Assembly: GCA_035492455.1 (NCBI GenBank)
Contig: DATJJE010000016.1
Coordinates: forward strand, 1-64,000
DNA length: 64,000 nucleotides
Direction of reading: 5' to 3'
Source of the DNA: Gp6-AA40 sp035492455
GTDB taxonomy: Bacteria; Acidobacteriota; Vicinamibacteria; Vicinamibacterales; UBA2999
Below, piece by piece: positions 16,287-25,930 of the stretch (its first letter is position 1; every line of letters begins with the position of its first letter). Both the position numbers and the translations under genes were made by a program. The notes under the pieces were generated by a model. It did no database searches. It worked only from the letters and a program-made list of their open reading frames with translations, and was not told the origin of the DNA.

Positions 16287-16901
16287 GTGCCTGTGAACGA
16301 CGACGCGAAGGCCGAGGCGCTCCAGCCCGCACCGGACGGCGTCGGGCCTCTCGTGCAGCGGGACTACTGGGCGCTCATCGATCGCTCACACTGCCGCCCG
16401 TCGGGCGTCATGAAGCTCGTCACGTCGAACTTCCCGGAGCTGCCGGCGTCGGATGTCGTCGTATTCCAACGAGACGGCGGGGGCGATCCCCACGCGCTCG
16501 AGGTCGGCGACGAGCTCGACATCCGCATTCGCCTCGCTGGACCCGCGCGCGTTCGCGTCGTCCACAGGTGCAAGTGCAGCGTCACGCTCGCGACGCTCAA
16601 GGGCCATCCCGAAGCAGGTCGCATTACCTTCGGGTCGTATCGCGCGACCGACGGAAACGTGGTGTTCCACATCAGGAGCCGCGCTCGATCGAGCTCCCTC
16701 CTCAACTATCTCGGCTTTCTGATCGGCGGCGATCCGATGCAGACGACCACGTGGACCGATTTCGTCAACGACGTCGCACACACATGCGGCAGCGGTGTGC
16801 TCGGCAGCGTGCAGGTCGAGACTCGGACGCTCGAGCCGAGCGAACTCGAGCCGGGCGACGAGACACTGGACGCCCCGACCTTCGTGGCGGATGGCGACTG
16901 A
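16287..16901 (+). CDS. DUF1990-like protein, first of a coupled pair
   Basis: The 204-residue product uses a GTG start (16287; GTG at 16293 is also possible). It reads RDYWALIDRSHCRPSGVM, FPELPASDVVVFQRD, IRIRLAGPARVRVVHRCKCSV, ITFGSYR and VVFHIRSRARSS, a pattern like that of the DUF1990-type partner that follows. Its TGA overlaps the next ATG by one base (TGATG at 16899), so the two are probably translated together. Assignment to DUF1990 is less certain for this first protein. Function unknown. Confidence 0.65.
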   Translation: MPVNDDAKAEALQPAPDGVGPLVQRDYWALIDRSHCRPSGVMKLVTSNFPELPASDVVVFQRDGGGDPHALEVGDELDIRIRLAGPARVRVVHRCKCSVTLATLKGHPEAGRITFGSYRATDGNVVFHIRSRARSSSLLNYLGFLIGGDPMQTTTWTDFVNDVAHTCGSGVLGSVQVETRTLEPSELEPGDETLDAPTFVADGD

Positions 16902-17671
16902 TGGCCGAATGGCGGTTCGGCCGTGGATGGACGAATGAAGAGCTGGCGCAGCGGCTGGCAGCGGCGCGGCTCCGGCAACGGAATTTCGACGCCAGCGAAG
17001 CGGAGATGACGCCGGAGCACGCCTGGAGCCGCCACTATTCAAAGGCCGTCATCGCGCGCGAAGCTCCCGGTTCGCCGATCGCGGACGGACCATTTGCACG
17101 CGCCTCGCGGCTCGTCGAACGCTACGCATTTTCGGATCCGCGAATCGCGCGCGGACACTTCGACGCAGCGGACCCGCTCCGCGGACGCGTCATGCTCATC
17201 GAGATTCGAGTGGTCGGACTGCGCTATCTCGGCGCGGTGAAGGTGTCGGCGGTGAGAAACGACAGCAACGAACGGCAGACCGTCCGCGGCTTTCGCTACG
17301 ATACGCTCGAGGGGCACTTCGAGCGTGGGCGCGAATGGTTTCTCCTGACCAAGGACCACGCGTCCGGTGATGTCACCTTCACCATTCATGCGGGGTGGCA
17401 ACGGGGCGAGCTGCCGAACGTCTGGTCGCGCATCGGCTTCCGCCTCCTCGTGAGGCGCTACCAGCGCGCCTGGCATCGGCTCGCGCACATGCGACTGCGT
17501 GCACTGCTCGGCTCGCGTGACCTCGCGCCGCTGCCGCGAGGTTCGCGTCTCGTGCACGAGGGACCACCGCTGCGGGTGGCACCGGTGCAGGACACGGCAG
17601 AAGGGCCACCGCCGGCCCCCATTGCGGTTGAGGACGACACACCCGCTCGTCACCTTGAGGAGGCGTCATGA
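16901..17671 (+). CDS. DUF1990 domain protein
   Basis: The 256-residue product contains MLIEIRVVGLRYLGAVKVSA, QTVRGFRYDTLEGHFERGRE, FLLTKDHASGDVTFTIHAGW and GFRLLVRRYQRAW, the core of DUF1990 proteins. It begins one base inside the previous stop and its own stop overlaps the next ATG (ATGA at 17668). The last 60 residues are Pro/Glu-rich and variable. Function unknown; a lipid or polyketide-related fold is sometimes suggested for the family, but nothing here tests it. Confidence 0.8.
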   Translation: MAEWRFGRGWTNEELAQRLAAARLRQRNFDASEAEMTPEHAWSRHYSKAVIAREAPGSPIADGPFARASRLVERYAFSDPRIARGHFDAADPLRGRVMLIEIRVVGLRYLGAVKVSAVRNDSNERQTVRGFRYDTLEGHFERGREWFLLTKDHASGDVTFTIHAGWQRGELPNVWSRIGFRLLVRRYQRAWHRLAHMRLRALLGSRDLAPLPRGSRLVHEGPPLRVAPVQDTAEGPPPAPIAVEDDTPARHLEEAS

Positions 17672-18084
17672 GAGAACTTGCGAGGTCCGCTGTGATCGGA
17701 GCCCTGAGCGGCTCACGGAGCATGCTTGCTCCGGCCGTCGTCGCACAATCGGTGCTGCCGTTTCCCGCGCGCACACTCCTGACGTTGATGTCGGCCGGCG
17801 AGATTGTCGCGGACAAGACTCCGACCATCCCCGCCCGCACTGACACTTTGCCGCTGACGGGGCGTCTCGTTCTCGGCGCGGCCGCAGCGGCCGGAGCGAC
17901 GAAGCGGCATCGCATGCAAGCCGCCGTCATGGGAGCCGCCGGTGCCCTCGCTGCCACCTACGCCCTCTTCCATCTGCGTCGCATCGCGACGACGCGCCTG
18001 CGAATCCCAAACGTCGTCGCCGGAATGCTGGAGGACGGTGTGGCACTCGGTGCCGCTGCGATGCTGATGCGCACGACCCGGTAG
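17668..18084 (+). CDS. Small membrane protein, DUF4126-like
   Basis: The 138-residue product has hydrophobic segments (RSAVIGALSGSRSMLAPAVVA; GRLVLGAAAAAGATK; MQAAVMGAAGALAATYALF; MLEDGVALGAAAMLM). The motif GEIVADKTPTIPARTD resembles DUF4126 membrane proteins. Its start overlaps the DUF1990 stop by four bases, so it is co-translated with that pair. The three genes form a compact operon of unknown function. Confidence 0.65.
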   Translation: MRELARSAVIGALSGSRSMLAPAVVAQSVLPFPARTLLTLMSAGEIVADKTPTIPARTDTLPLTGRLVLGAAAAAGATKRHRMQAAVMGAAGALAATYALFHLRRIATTRLRIPNVVAGMLEDGVALGAAAMLMRTTR

Positions 18085-18086
18085 AC

Positions 18087-18118
18087 CCGGCACCGGGCGC
18101 GGGCTGCTCGACGCACGG
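18087..18118. repeat. Possible diverged fourth copy of the CCGGCGACAGGACCCGGG repeat
   Basis: CCCGGCACCGGGCGCGGGCT followed by GCTCGACGC resembles the copies at 8851, 10323 and 12686 in spacing and in its GCTCGAC end, but has several changes. It starts 3 bp after a stop codon, like copy 3. Confidence 0.4.
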
Positions 18119-18215
18119 ACGCCTTGTGATCACATTGCATGACGCCGGTGCCGGCTTCGTGCCACAATCGCGCCCGGTTACAGAACAGCCGCAACCGACG
18201 GAAGGAGAAGTCGCA

Positions 18216-18734
18216 ATGCGCATGCAGCGTGGTCTGCTCGTGCTTTCCGTACTGGTCATCGCGCTCCTCGCCGCACATCCATCGGCCGCACAGACGACAG
18301 GAGACGCTAAGCCGACGCGGACCATCACCGTCATCTCGAGCGCCGGCGCGCGTGCGCTCGCCGATGCCTGCACGGCCTGGGCCGAGAAAAACAGAGTGAT
18401 CGTCGCGATGGCGATTCTCGACTGGGGCGGCAATGTCATCGAGTCGCACGCGATGGAAGGCGCGCCGAGCAATGCCATCGACACGGCGCTCCTCAAAGCA
18501 AAATCGGCTCTGCGCTGGCGTCGCCCGACGTCCGAGACCAACAAGATGGTCCGGAACGGCGAGAATCTGGCGCCGACGTTCATGAACGATTTTCCGCAGC
18601 CCGGCGCGCTGCCGATCGTGTTGAACGGTCAGGTCATCGGCGCGATGGGTGTGTCGAGCGGTGATGGCGAGAAGTGTGCGCAGGCGGCAATCGATACGGT
18701 GTTCAAAGGACAGGCGAAATCCTCAACGCAGTAG
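18216..18734 (+). CDS. Secreted GlcG/HbpS-like heme-binding domain protein
   Basis: The 172-residue product starts after an AAGGAGAAG ribosome binding site and has a signal peptide (MRMQRGLLVLSVLVIALLAAHPSAAQ). The mature domain reads ARALADACTAWAEKNRVIVAMAILDWGGN, SHAMEGAPSNAIDTALLKAKSA and GQVIGAMGVSSGDGEKCAQAAID, the GlcG/HbpS arrangement. HbpS members bind heme or aquocobalamin and modulate sensor kinases; which role applies here is unknown. It overlaps the convergent ligase gene by 12 bp at the 3' ends. Confidence 0.85.
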   Translation: MRMQRGLLVLSVLVIALLAAHPSAAQTTGDAKPTRTITVISSAGARALADACTAWAEKNRVIVAMAILDWGGNVIESHAMEGAPSNAIDTALLKAKSALRWRRPTSETNKMVRNGENLAPTFMNDFPQPGALPIVLNGQVIGAMGVSSGDGEKCAQAAIDTVFKGQAKSSTQ

Positions 18735-20282
18735 AACTGCCGCGAGATCATCTCGGATCCGGTGACGCAGGATCTTTCCGGCAGGGTTCTTCGGCAGCGC
18801 GGCAACACGTTCGATTGCGGCCGGACGCGCGTAGACGGGGAGCTGCTCATGACAGAGTGACCGCAGCTGCGCCTCGAGCTCGGCCCAGACAGGCCGGCTG
18901 AAGCCGGCCTCTACGTACGAGGACTCGACCTCGCGATCCGCCCAGGGTTCCAGCACGATGTACGCGACTGCGCCATCGTCTCCGCCGAGAACACTGGCTT
19001 CGGCGACGGCTGGATGTTGCCGCAGCACGCGCTCGACAATTCCCGGGTGCACGAGCACGCCAGCGGACATGTACGCGTCTTCGGCGCGACCGACGATGAA
19101 GAGAAAGCCGTCGGAGTCAACGAACGCCACATCACCGGTTCGCAGCCAGCCATCGTCGTTCAGGGCGCGGCGCGTCGCGTCCGGGCGTCTCCAGTAGCCG
19201 ATCATGACGTTCGGGCCGCGCACGAACAACTCGCCGATTTCGCCGGACGCCGCCTCCGACCCGTCACCGCGGTCGATTCGAACGTCTACGAAGAGAGCGG
19301 GGCGTCCAGCGGAGCCCAGTTTCCGCCACGCATTGCCCCCATCGAGAACCGACACGAACGGCCCTGCTTCCGACAGCCCATAGCCCTGCAGCACGTTGAA
19401 GCCCCGCTCGTGGGACGCGCGGAGAAGTCGCTCGTGGACCGGCGCGCCTCCGGTCATGAACATGCGCAGACTGCTGAAATCGGCGGAATGCCATCGTGGC
19501 GACCGTGTGAGCGAGCGGAGCAGATCCGGGCTGCCGAATCCAATCGTCACCCGGTGACGTTCCATCAGATCGAATATCTCGTCGGGCTCTGTGCCGTTCG
19601 GGATGACGACCGTACCGCCTTTGAACAGCACGGGAAGCACGTTGATGCCGGTGCCTCCTGTGCGAAAGAACGGAGCGACCGCGATGGTGACGTCGTGCGG
19701 GCGAATGTCGACGGCCGACAGCAGGTTGATCACATTCCAGGTGAGATTGCCGTGGGTCAGCATGATGCCCTTCGGCGCGCCAGTCGTTCCCGACGTGAAC
19801 GGCAACAGAAACAGATCGTCGAAGGTGACCGGTTCGTCGATCGGTTCGTCGCGGCCCTCGCCAATCAGTTGCTCGTACTGGCCGCGTGCGTCCCTTGGTC
19901 CGACCGTCACCGTGGTGGCCACACTCGGCGGAAGTGTGATGTCGGACAGTGACGCGTCGATGAAGACGAGACGCGGCGCGGCATCGGAGCAGATGGTTTC
20001 GATCGCTCCTCGTTCCAGGCGGTGATTGATTGGCGCCAGCACCGCACCAAGCTTCGCCGTCGCGAACAGGATCTCGAGAAACGCCGGATGGTTGGGACCA
20101 AGCCAGGCCACGCGGTCCGCTCGCGTCACGCCGAGCGCCCGTAGTTGCTGCGCCAGCCGGCGCACGCGCCCGGCAAGATCGGCGTAAGTACGATGCGTGT
20201 CGCCGAAGATCACCGCGATGTTGTCCGGAGCGCTTCTCGCGCGCCGTTCGATCCACGTGCCGATGCTCTGGTTGCTGATCAT
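18723..20282 (-). CDS. AMP-forming acyl-CoA synthetase/ligase family protein
   Basis: The 519-residue product shows the adenylate-forming order: LPFTSGTTGAPKGI (phosphate loop), MLTHGNLTWN, GYGLSEAGPFVS, GELFVRGPNVMIGYW, GWLRTGDVAFVDSDGFLFIVGR and C-terminal PKNPAGKILRHRIRDDL with the acyl-AMP Lys. Such enzymes activate a carboxylic acid as acyl-AMP, usually forming acyl-CoA; the acid is unknown. A dispersed palindrome is translated at residues about 458-464 (YVEAGFSRP), in the small C-terminal domain. Its ATG overlaps the stop of the DUF2490 gene (ATGA at 20279-20282). Confidence 0.92.
   Translation of the reverse strand: MISNQSIGTWIERRARSAPDNIAVIFGDTHRTYADLAGRVRRLAQQLRALGVTRADRVAWLGPNHPAFLEILFATAKLGAVLAPINHRLERGAIETICSDAAPRLVFIDASLSDITLPPSVATTVTVGPRDARGQYEQLIGEGRDEPIDEPVTFDDLFLLPFTSGTTGAPKGIMLTHGNLTWNVINLLSAVDIRPHDVTIAVAPFFRTGGTGINVLPVLFKGGTVVIPNGTEPDEIFDLMERHRVTIGFGSPDLLRSLTRSPRWHSADFSSLRMFMTGGAPVHERLLRASHERGFNVLQGYGLSEAGPFVSVLDGGNAWRKLGSAGRPALFVDVRIDRGDGSEAASGEIGELFVRGPNVMIGYWRRPDATRRALNDDGWLRTGDVAFVDSDGFLFIVGRAEDAYMSAGVLVHPGIVERVLRQHPAVAEASVLGGDDGAVAYIVLEPWADREVESSYVEAGFSRPVWAELEAQLRSLCHEQLPVYARPAAIERVAALPKNPAGKILRHRIRDDLAAVLLR
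18891..18914. repeat. Dispersed palindrome inside the ligase gene (copy 6)
   Basis: AGGCCGGCTGAAGCCGGCCT (18891-18910) is a perfect palindrome, followed by CTAC. On the minus strand it reads GTAGAGGCCGGCTTCAGCCG, the same core and GTAG lead as the copy at 6704 inside nrdJ. It is translated in frame. Confidence 0.82.
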
Positions 20283-20959
20283 TTCGAGACCTCGCTCAAT
20301 GACATCACCAGCGTCGCCGCCATGACGTGGCTGTACCGCGCACGGCTCGGCGCGCCTGGTGAGTAGACGTTCAGATAGCCAATGTCCACGCTGCTCCGCC
20401 CAGTTACCTTGTGTCCGATGCCCACAAACAGCTGGTTACTATCGAAACCGCGAGTGGTCCGCGCGGGGGAGTTGACCTTGACGAACACTTCGTCCCAGAC
20501 CACGGCGCGCAACGTTTCTCTCGGCTCCAGCGGCCACGTCGAGCGGAACCGCTCACGTACGCGGACGGCCATGCCGTTGCCCCCCGAGACGAATCGTTCC
20601 TCGAGTTGCGTTCTGACAGACACGCGCCCGGCGAGATCCGCCCGCCACGTGTATTGCTGGACGAAACGGTGTTCGCGCGACAAGCCGTCGTCTGGAAATC
20701 CGGCGACGAAGGCGTAGCCGATTCCAACGGCCGACCTTTGTGTCAGGTCGCGCTTGACGGAGAACCACTCGCCCATGAAATCCACGGTGCTGGCGCCATT
20801 TCGCGTTCTCACCAGCGAGTCGGCCGCCCACCGCCACGGCGAATCGCTGCCAACGCGGCCCTGGACGGAGACCTCCATCCACACGCGTGGTTGCGTCGCG
20901 GTCTGGGCAGCGGCCGGTGCGGCGACGGCGAGTGCCACGAGGAACAGAACGGCTTTCAT
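20279..20959 (-). CDS. DUF2490 secreted protein
   Basis: The 226-residue product starts with a signal peptide (MKAVLFLVALAVAAPAAAQ). It contains DUF2490-style strands: QRSAVGIGYAFV, EHRFVQQYTWRADL, QLEERFVSGGNGMAVRVRER, RAVVWDEVFVKVN and NQLFVGIGHKVT, which suggest an outer-membrane-like barrel. The family is of unknown function. It is upstream of the AMP ligase on the same strand with a 4-bp ATGA overlap, so the two are probably co-translated. Confidence 0.85.
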   Translation of the reverse strand: MKAVLFLVALAVAAPAAAQTATQPRVWMEVSVQGRVGSDSPWRWAADSLVRTRNGASTVDFMGEWFSVKRDLTQRSAVGIGYAFVAGFPDDGLSREHRFVQQYTWRADLAGRVSVRTQLEERFVSGGNGMAVRVRERFRSTWPLEPRETLRAVVWDEVFVKVNSPARTTRGFDSNQLFVGIGHKVTGRSSVDIGYLNVYSPGAPSRARYSHVMAATLVMSLSEVSK

Positions 20960-21109
20960 GTTGTCGCTCCCTCTGGTTTCAGCGGCCCCGCGGGTCTTGC
21001 GCGGAATCGACCTCTCCGCACAAACTCCGGTGTCGCTGTCCTCATTAGGCGCGACCGCCACACATCGCGTCCTTGAGCGACGCTGAATCGTTTATGAAAT
21101 TGTTCTGAA

Positions 21110-22327
21110 ATGGCGACTGACGAAGCCGCCGTCTACGAGTTCGGGAATTTCAGGCTGGAGGTGGGCGAGCGGCGCCTGCTGCGTGACGGACGGCCGATCC
21201 CGCTGACGACAAAGGTGTTCGAGACGCTCACCGTGCTCGTCGCGCGATCGGGACGGCTGCTCACGAAGGACGAGCTGATGCAGCACGTCTGGCCCGACAC
21301 GGTCGTCGAGGAGAACAACCTCAATCACAACATCTCGGTCCTGCGGCACGCGCTCGGCGAGCAGGCTGGCGGCCCCCGCTTCATCGAAACCGTGCCGCGG
21401 GTCGGCTATCGCTTCGTGGCCGTGGTGACGCAATTGGGCTCCGCGTCGTTGGGTCCGCTGACGGAGGTGTCTGCTGCTTCTGCGCGGACGCTGCGTCAGG
21501 AAATCCGCTTTTGCACGTCAGGCGACGGCACGCGGATCGCGTACTCGACGGTGGGGAAGGGCACCCCTCTGGCCAAGACCGCCAACTGGCTCAGTCATAT
21601 CGAATACGAGTGGGACAGCCCCGTGTGGAAGCATTGGCTCCGTGAGATCGCGGAGCGGCATTCGCTCGTGCGCTGGGACGAGCGTGGGTGCGGACTGTCG
21701 GACTGGGCCGTGGACGAACTCTCGCTCGACGCATGGGTCCGCGACCAGGAAACCGTCGTCGATGCGCTCGGTCTCGAGCGCTTCGCGCTTCTCGGTATCT
21801 CGCAGGGCGGCGCCGTTGCCGTCGCATATGCCGCGCGGCACCCGGAGCGCGTGAGCCATCTGGTTCTCTGTGGCGCCTACACCTGCGGCTGGCGGCATCG
21901 GGCCGACGCACACGAGATCGAAGCGAGGACCGCCCTCCTCAACCTCACTCGACTCGGATGGGGCCAGAATAACGCTGCGTTCCGGCAGCTGTTCACGACG
22001 CGCTTCATCCCTGATGCCGGCGTCGCGGAGATGGAATGGTTCAACGACCTGCAGCGTGTCTCCACGTCACCGGAGAATGCGGCTCGCCAGATGGACGCGT
22101 TCTCGCGTCTGGATGTGCGTCCGCTGCTCGCGGACGTCAAGGTTCCGACCATCATCTTCCATTCACAGCACGACGGCGTGGTTCCGTTCGAGCAGGGGCG
22201 GCTGCTCGCAGCTGGCATTCGCGGGTCGAGATTCGTTCCCCTGGCGAGCCGCAATCATCTCCTGCTCGAACGCGAACCGGCGTGGCCGATCTTTCTATCG
22301 GAGCTCGGCGCGTTCCTCGGTTGGTAG
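21110..22327 (+). CDS. OmpR-type winged-helix DNA-binding domain fused to an alpha/beta hydrolase
   Basis: Residues about 10-105 form a winged helix of the Trans_reg_C/CadC type (YEFGNFRLEVGERRLLRDGR, LLTKDELMQHVWPD, NLNHNISVLRHALGE, FIETVPRVGYRFVA). From about residue 125 an alpha/beta hydrolase follows: CTSGDGTRIAYSTVG, VRWDERGCGLSDW, LLGIS231QGGAVAVAYAARHPE and a C-terminal HNHLL-like His region. No transmembrane segment is evident between them, unlike CadC. The hydrolase probably senses or processes a small ligand that controls DNA binding; this is inference. It is a single continuous frame in a 405-residue protein. Confidence 0.85.
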   Translation: MATDEAAVYEFGNFRLEVGERRLLRDGRPIPLTTKVFETLTVLVARSGRLLTKDELMQHVWPDTVVEENNLNHNISVLRHALGEQAGGPRFIETVPRVGYRFVAVVTQLGSASLGPLTEVSAASARTLRQEIRFCTSGDGTRIAYSTVGKGTPLAKTANWLSHIEYEWDSPVWKHWLREIAERHSLVRWDERGCGLSDWAVDELSLDAWVRDQETVVDALGLERFALLGISQGGAVAVAYAARHPERVSHLVLCGAYTCGWRHRADAHEIEARTALLNLTRLGWGQNNAAFRQLFTTRFIPDAGVAEMEWFNDLQRVSTSPENAARQMDAFSRLDVRPLLADVKVPTIIFHSQHDGVVPFEQGRLLAAGIRGSRFVPLASRNHLLLEREPAWPIFLSELGAFLGW

Positions 22328-22337
22328 TCACGGGCTC

Positions 22338-22406
22338 CGGGCTACAGGCTTCGGCTCCTGGTACTGCCTTCCGCCTCGCAGCCCGCAGTCCGCAGCCTGT
22401 AGCCCG
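22338..22406 (+). terminator. Inverted repeat after the winged-helix hydrolase gene
   Basis: CGGGCTACAGGC (22338-22349) and GCCTGTAGCCCG (22395-22406) are perfect 12-bp inverted arms with a 45-nt loop that itself contains partial copies. It lies 10 bp after the stop and 21 bp before the next ATG. It may be a terminator or another dispersed inverted repeat. Confidence 0.5.
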
Positions 22407-22426
22407 AATTGCGCTAAATTTGGCGC

Positions 22427-23647
22427 ATGGCGAGGAAGAATCGACAGACGCATGCAGTCACGCGGCGCACCGCGCTGGCGACGTTGGGCGCCGCTGCGGC
22501 GGTCACGCTCGCGCCTGATCTCGCGAGCGGCCAGGACGCCGCGCCGGCGGACACGACGAAGCGCTGGGGCCGGTTGCCGAACACCCTCGGCGCGCGATCG
22601 CCGGCTGAAAATCCACGGCGGCTTCCCATCCCGACCAGTTCGCGCACGCCGCTCCAGGATCTCCACGGCACGATTACGCCGTCCGATCTGCATTACGAGC
22701 GTCACCACGGCGGTGTGGCCGTCGTCGATCCGCGTGCGTACCGGCTGACGGTACACGGCATGGTCGATCGGCCGCTCGTCTTCACCTTGCAGGATCTGAA
22801 GCGATTCCCCGCGGTCAGCCGAACGTGCTTCCTGGAATGCGCCGGTAACTACAACGGGCAGCGCGAGGAGCTCACGCCGCAGGAGATCTGCGGGCTGACG
22901 AGCCAGAGCGAGTGGACCGGTGTGATGCTGTCGACGGTCTTCAAGGAAGTCGGCGCACAGCCGCGGGCGACGTGGTTTCTCGCCGAGGGGCAGGATGCCG
23001 CGGTGATGACCCGCAGCATCCCGTTGAAGGGCGCCATTGGCGAGGCGATGCTGGCATATGCGCAGAACGGCGAGGCGCTGCGCCCGGAGCAGGGTTATCC
23101 CGTGCGTCTGCTGCTGCCCGGCTGGGAAGGCAACGCGAGCGTGAAGTGGCTGCGACGCATCGAACTCGCCGACCAGCCGTTCATGACGCGCGAGGAAACG
23201 TCCAAGTACACCGATCCGCTCGCCGACGGCACCGCGCGCGAGTTCAGCCTCGTCATCGACGCGCGCTCGGTGATCACGTCACCGTGTTACCCGCAGACGA
23301 TCCAGAAAGGGTTTGTTGAGCTCCGCGGCATTGCGTGGAGCGGACGCGGCGTGATCCGGCGTGTCGAGATCAGCACCGACGGCGGAAAAACGTGGAAGCC
23401 GGCCACGCTGCAGCAGCCGGTGTTGCCGAAAGCGCTGACGTGCTTTCGCTTTGCTTGGGAATGGGACGGCCGGCCGACCGAAATCGTAAGCCGTGCGGTT
23501 GACGAGACGGGCTACACGCAGCCGGAGATGTCGGCGATCCAGAAAGTTCGCGGCCGACGGACGCGATATCACCTCAATCCGGTGACCGGGTGGACGATTG
23601 CGGCCGATGGACGCGTTCGTTTCGCGGTGGAAAGGGTCCGCGCATGA
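22427..23647 (+). CDS. Tat-exported molybdopterin sulfite-oxidase family protein, SoxC-like
   Basis: The 406-residue product has a twin-arginine start (HAVTRRTALATLGAAAA). The oxidoreductase molybdopterin domain shows VDPRAYRLTVHGMVDRPLVF, the Mo-ligand region TC134FLEC138AGN, LLPGWEGNASVKWLRRIEL, then a Mo-co dimerisation domain (VELRGIAWSGRGVIRRVEISTDGGKTW). In SoxCD this subunit oxidises sulfane sulfur with a cytochrome c partner; the coupled cytochrome gene fits that. No soxXYZAB genes are visible, so the substrate could also be sulfite or another compound. Its TGA overlaps the next ATG. Confidence 0.88.
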   Translation: MARKNRQTHAVTRRTALATLGAAAAVTLAPDLASGQDAAPADTTKRWGRLPNTLGARSPAENPRRLPIPTSSRTPLQDLHGTITPSDLHYERHHGGVAVVDPRAYRLTVHGMVDRPLVFTLQDLKRFPAVSRTCFLECAGNYNGQREELTPQEICGLTSQSEWTGVMLSTVFKEVGAQPRATWFLAEGQDAAVMTRSIPLKGAIGEAMLAYAQNGEALRPEQGYPVRLLLPGWEGNASVKWLRRIELADQPFMTREETSKYTDPLADGTAREFSLVIDARSVITSPCYPQTIQKGFVELRGIAWSGRGVIRRVEISTDGGKTWKPATLQQPVLPKALTCFRFAWEWDGRPTEIVSRAVDETGYTQPEMSAIQKVRGRRTRYHLNPVTGWTIAADGRVRFAVERVRA

Positions 23648-24252
23648 ATCGCCTTCTCATCATCGCCGGCGCGATCTTCACGATCGGACTGGGCGCCGCG
23701 GCGCAATCTCCGTCAAAGCCGCTCGACTCCGCTCGGGACAAGCCGTTCGGCATCGGCACCCCTGCGACGCCGGAACAGATTGCGGCGCTCGACATCGACG
23801 TGCGACCGGATGGGGCAGGGCTTCCCGCCGGTAGCGGAACGGCACGCGACGGTGCGGTTGTCTACGCACAGAAGTGCGCCGCGTGTCACGGTGCAAACGG
23901 CGAAGGAGGAATGGCAGACGTGCTGGTCGGAGCGGAGCCGAAAGGGTTCGCGCCCTTCGGCCCCGAGTACGAACGCTGGCGCGGTTCGCGTCCGGACGTT
24001 CCGTTCACGATCGGCAACTACTGGCCGTACCCGACGACGCTGTTCGACTACGTTCGGCGCGCGATGCCGGCCACCGCGCCGGGTTCTCTCAGCGCCGATG
24101 ACACGTACGCGCTGGTCGCATGGCTGCTTGCGAAAAACGAGATCATTGCCGAAGCCGATGCGATGAACCGCGAGACGCTTCCGCGCGTGCGCATGCCCGC
24201 GCGCGCCCGTTTTGTGCCCGATAACCGCCGCGGTGGGCCGGAGGTGAAATAG
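23644..24252 (+). CDS. Secreted c-type cytochrome, SoxD-like partner
   Basis: The 202-residue product starts at ATG 23644, overlapping the stop of the molybdopterin gene (ATGA). It has a signal peptide (MNRLLIIAGAIFTIGLGAAAQ) and a single heme motif C78AACH82 with a downstream Met-bearing region (RAMPATAPGSLSADDTYALVAWLL). It probably accepts electrons from the molybdoenzyme in the periplasm. Residues 26-36 (PLDSARDKPFG) look like an inserted repeat of the DSARDKP type; the rest matches a normal SoxD-like or monoheme cytochrome. Confidence 0.87.
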   Translation: MNRLLIIAGAIFTIGLGAAAQSPSKPLDSARDKPFGIGTPATPEQIAALDIDVRPDGAGLPAGSGTARDGAVVYAQKCAACHGANGEGGMADVLVGAEPKGFAPFGPEYERWRGSRPDVPFTIGNYWPYPTTLFDYVRRAMPATAPGSLSADDTYALVAWLLAKNEIIAEADAMNRETLPRVRMPARARFVPDNRRGGPEVK

Positions 24253-24273
24253 CCCGGAGCATCTGGGCGCTGA

Positions 24274-25737
<1,464 letters not shown>

Positions 25738-25930
25738 CGAATTCCCTCCATGCCGAGTACCTCCAGGCACCAACGCGACCGTTAGCATAGCCCCGGTTGT
25801 CCGCAGCGACGGACAGAGTGGGCACCTCGTCGTTGTTTCATCACGCGATTTGTCAGGAGGAATCACGTCGTCCTCAACTCGACCGCGCTGGCATCACCCT
25901 CGCTGTTAGGTTTGAACAGGAAGTGAAATC

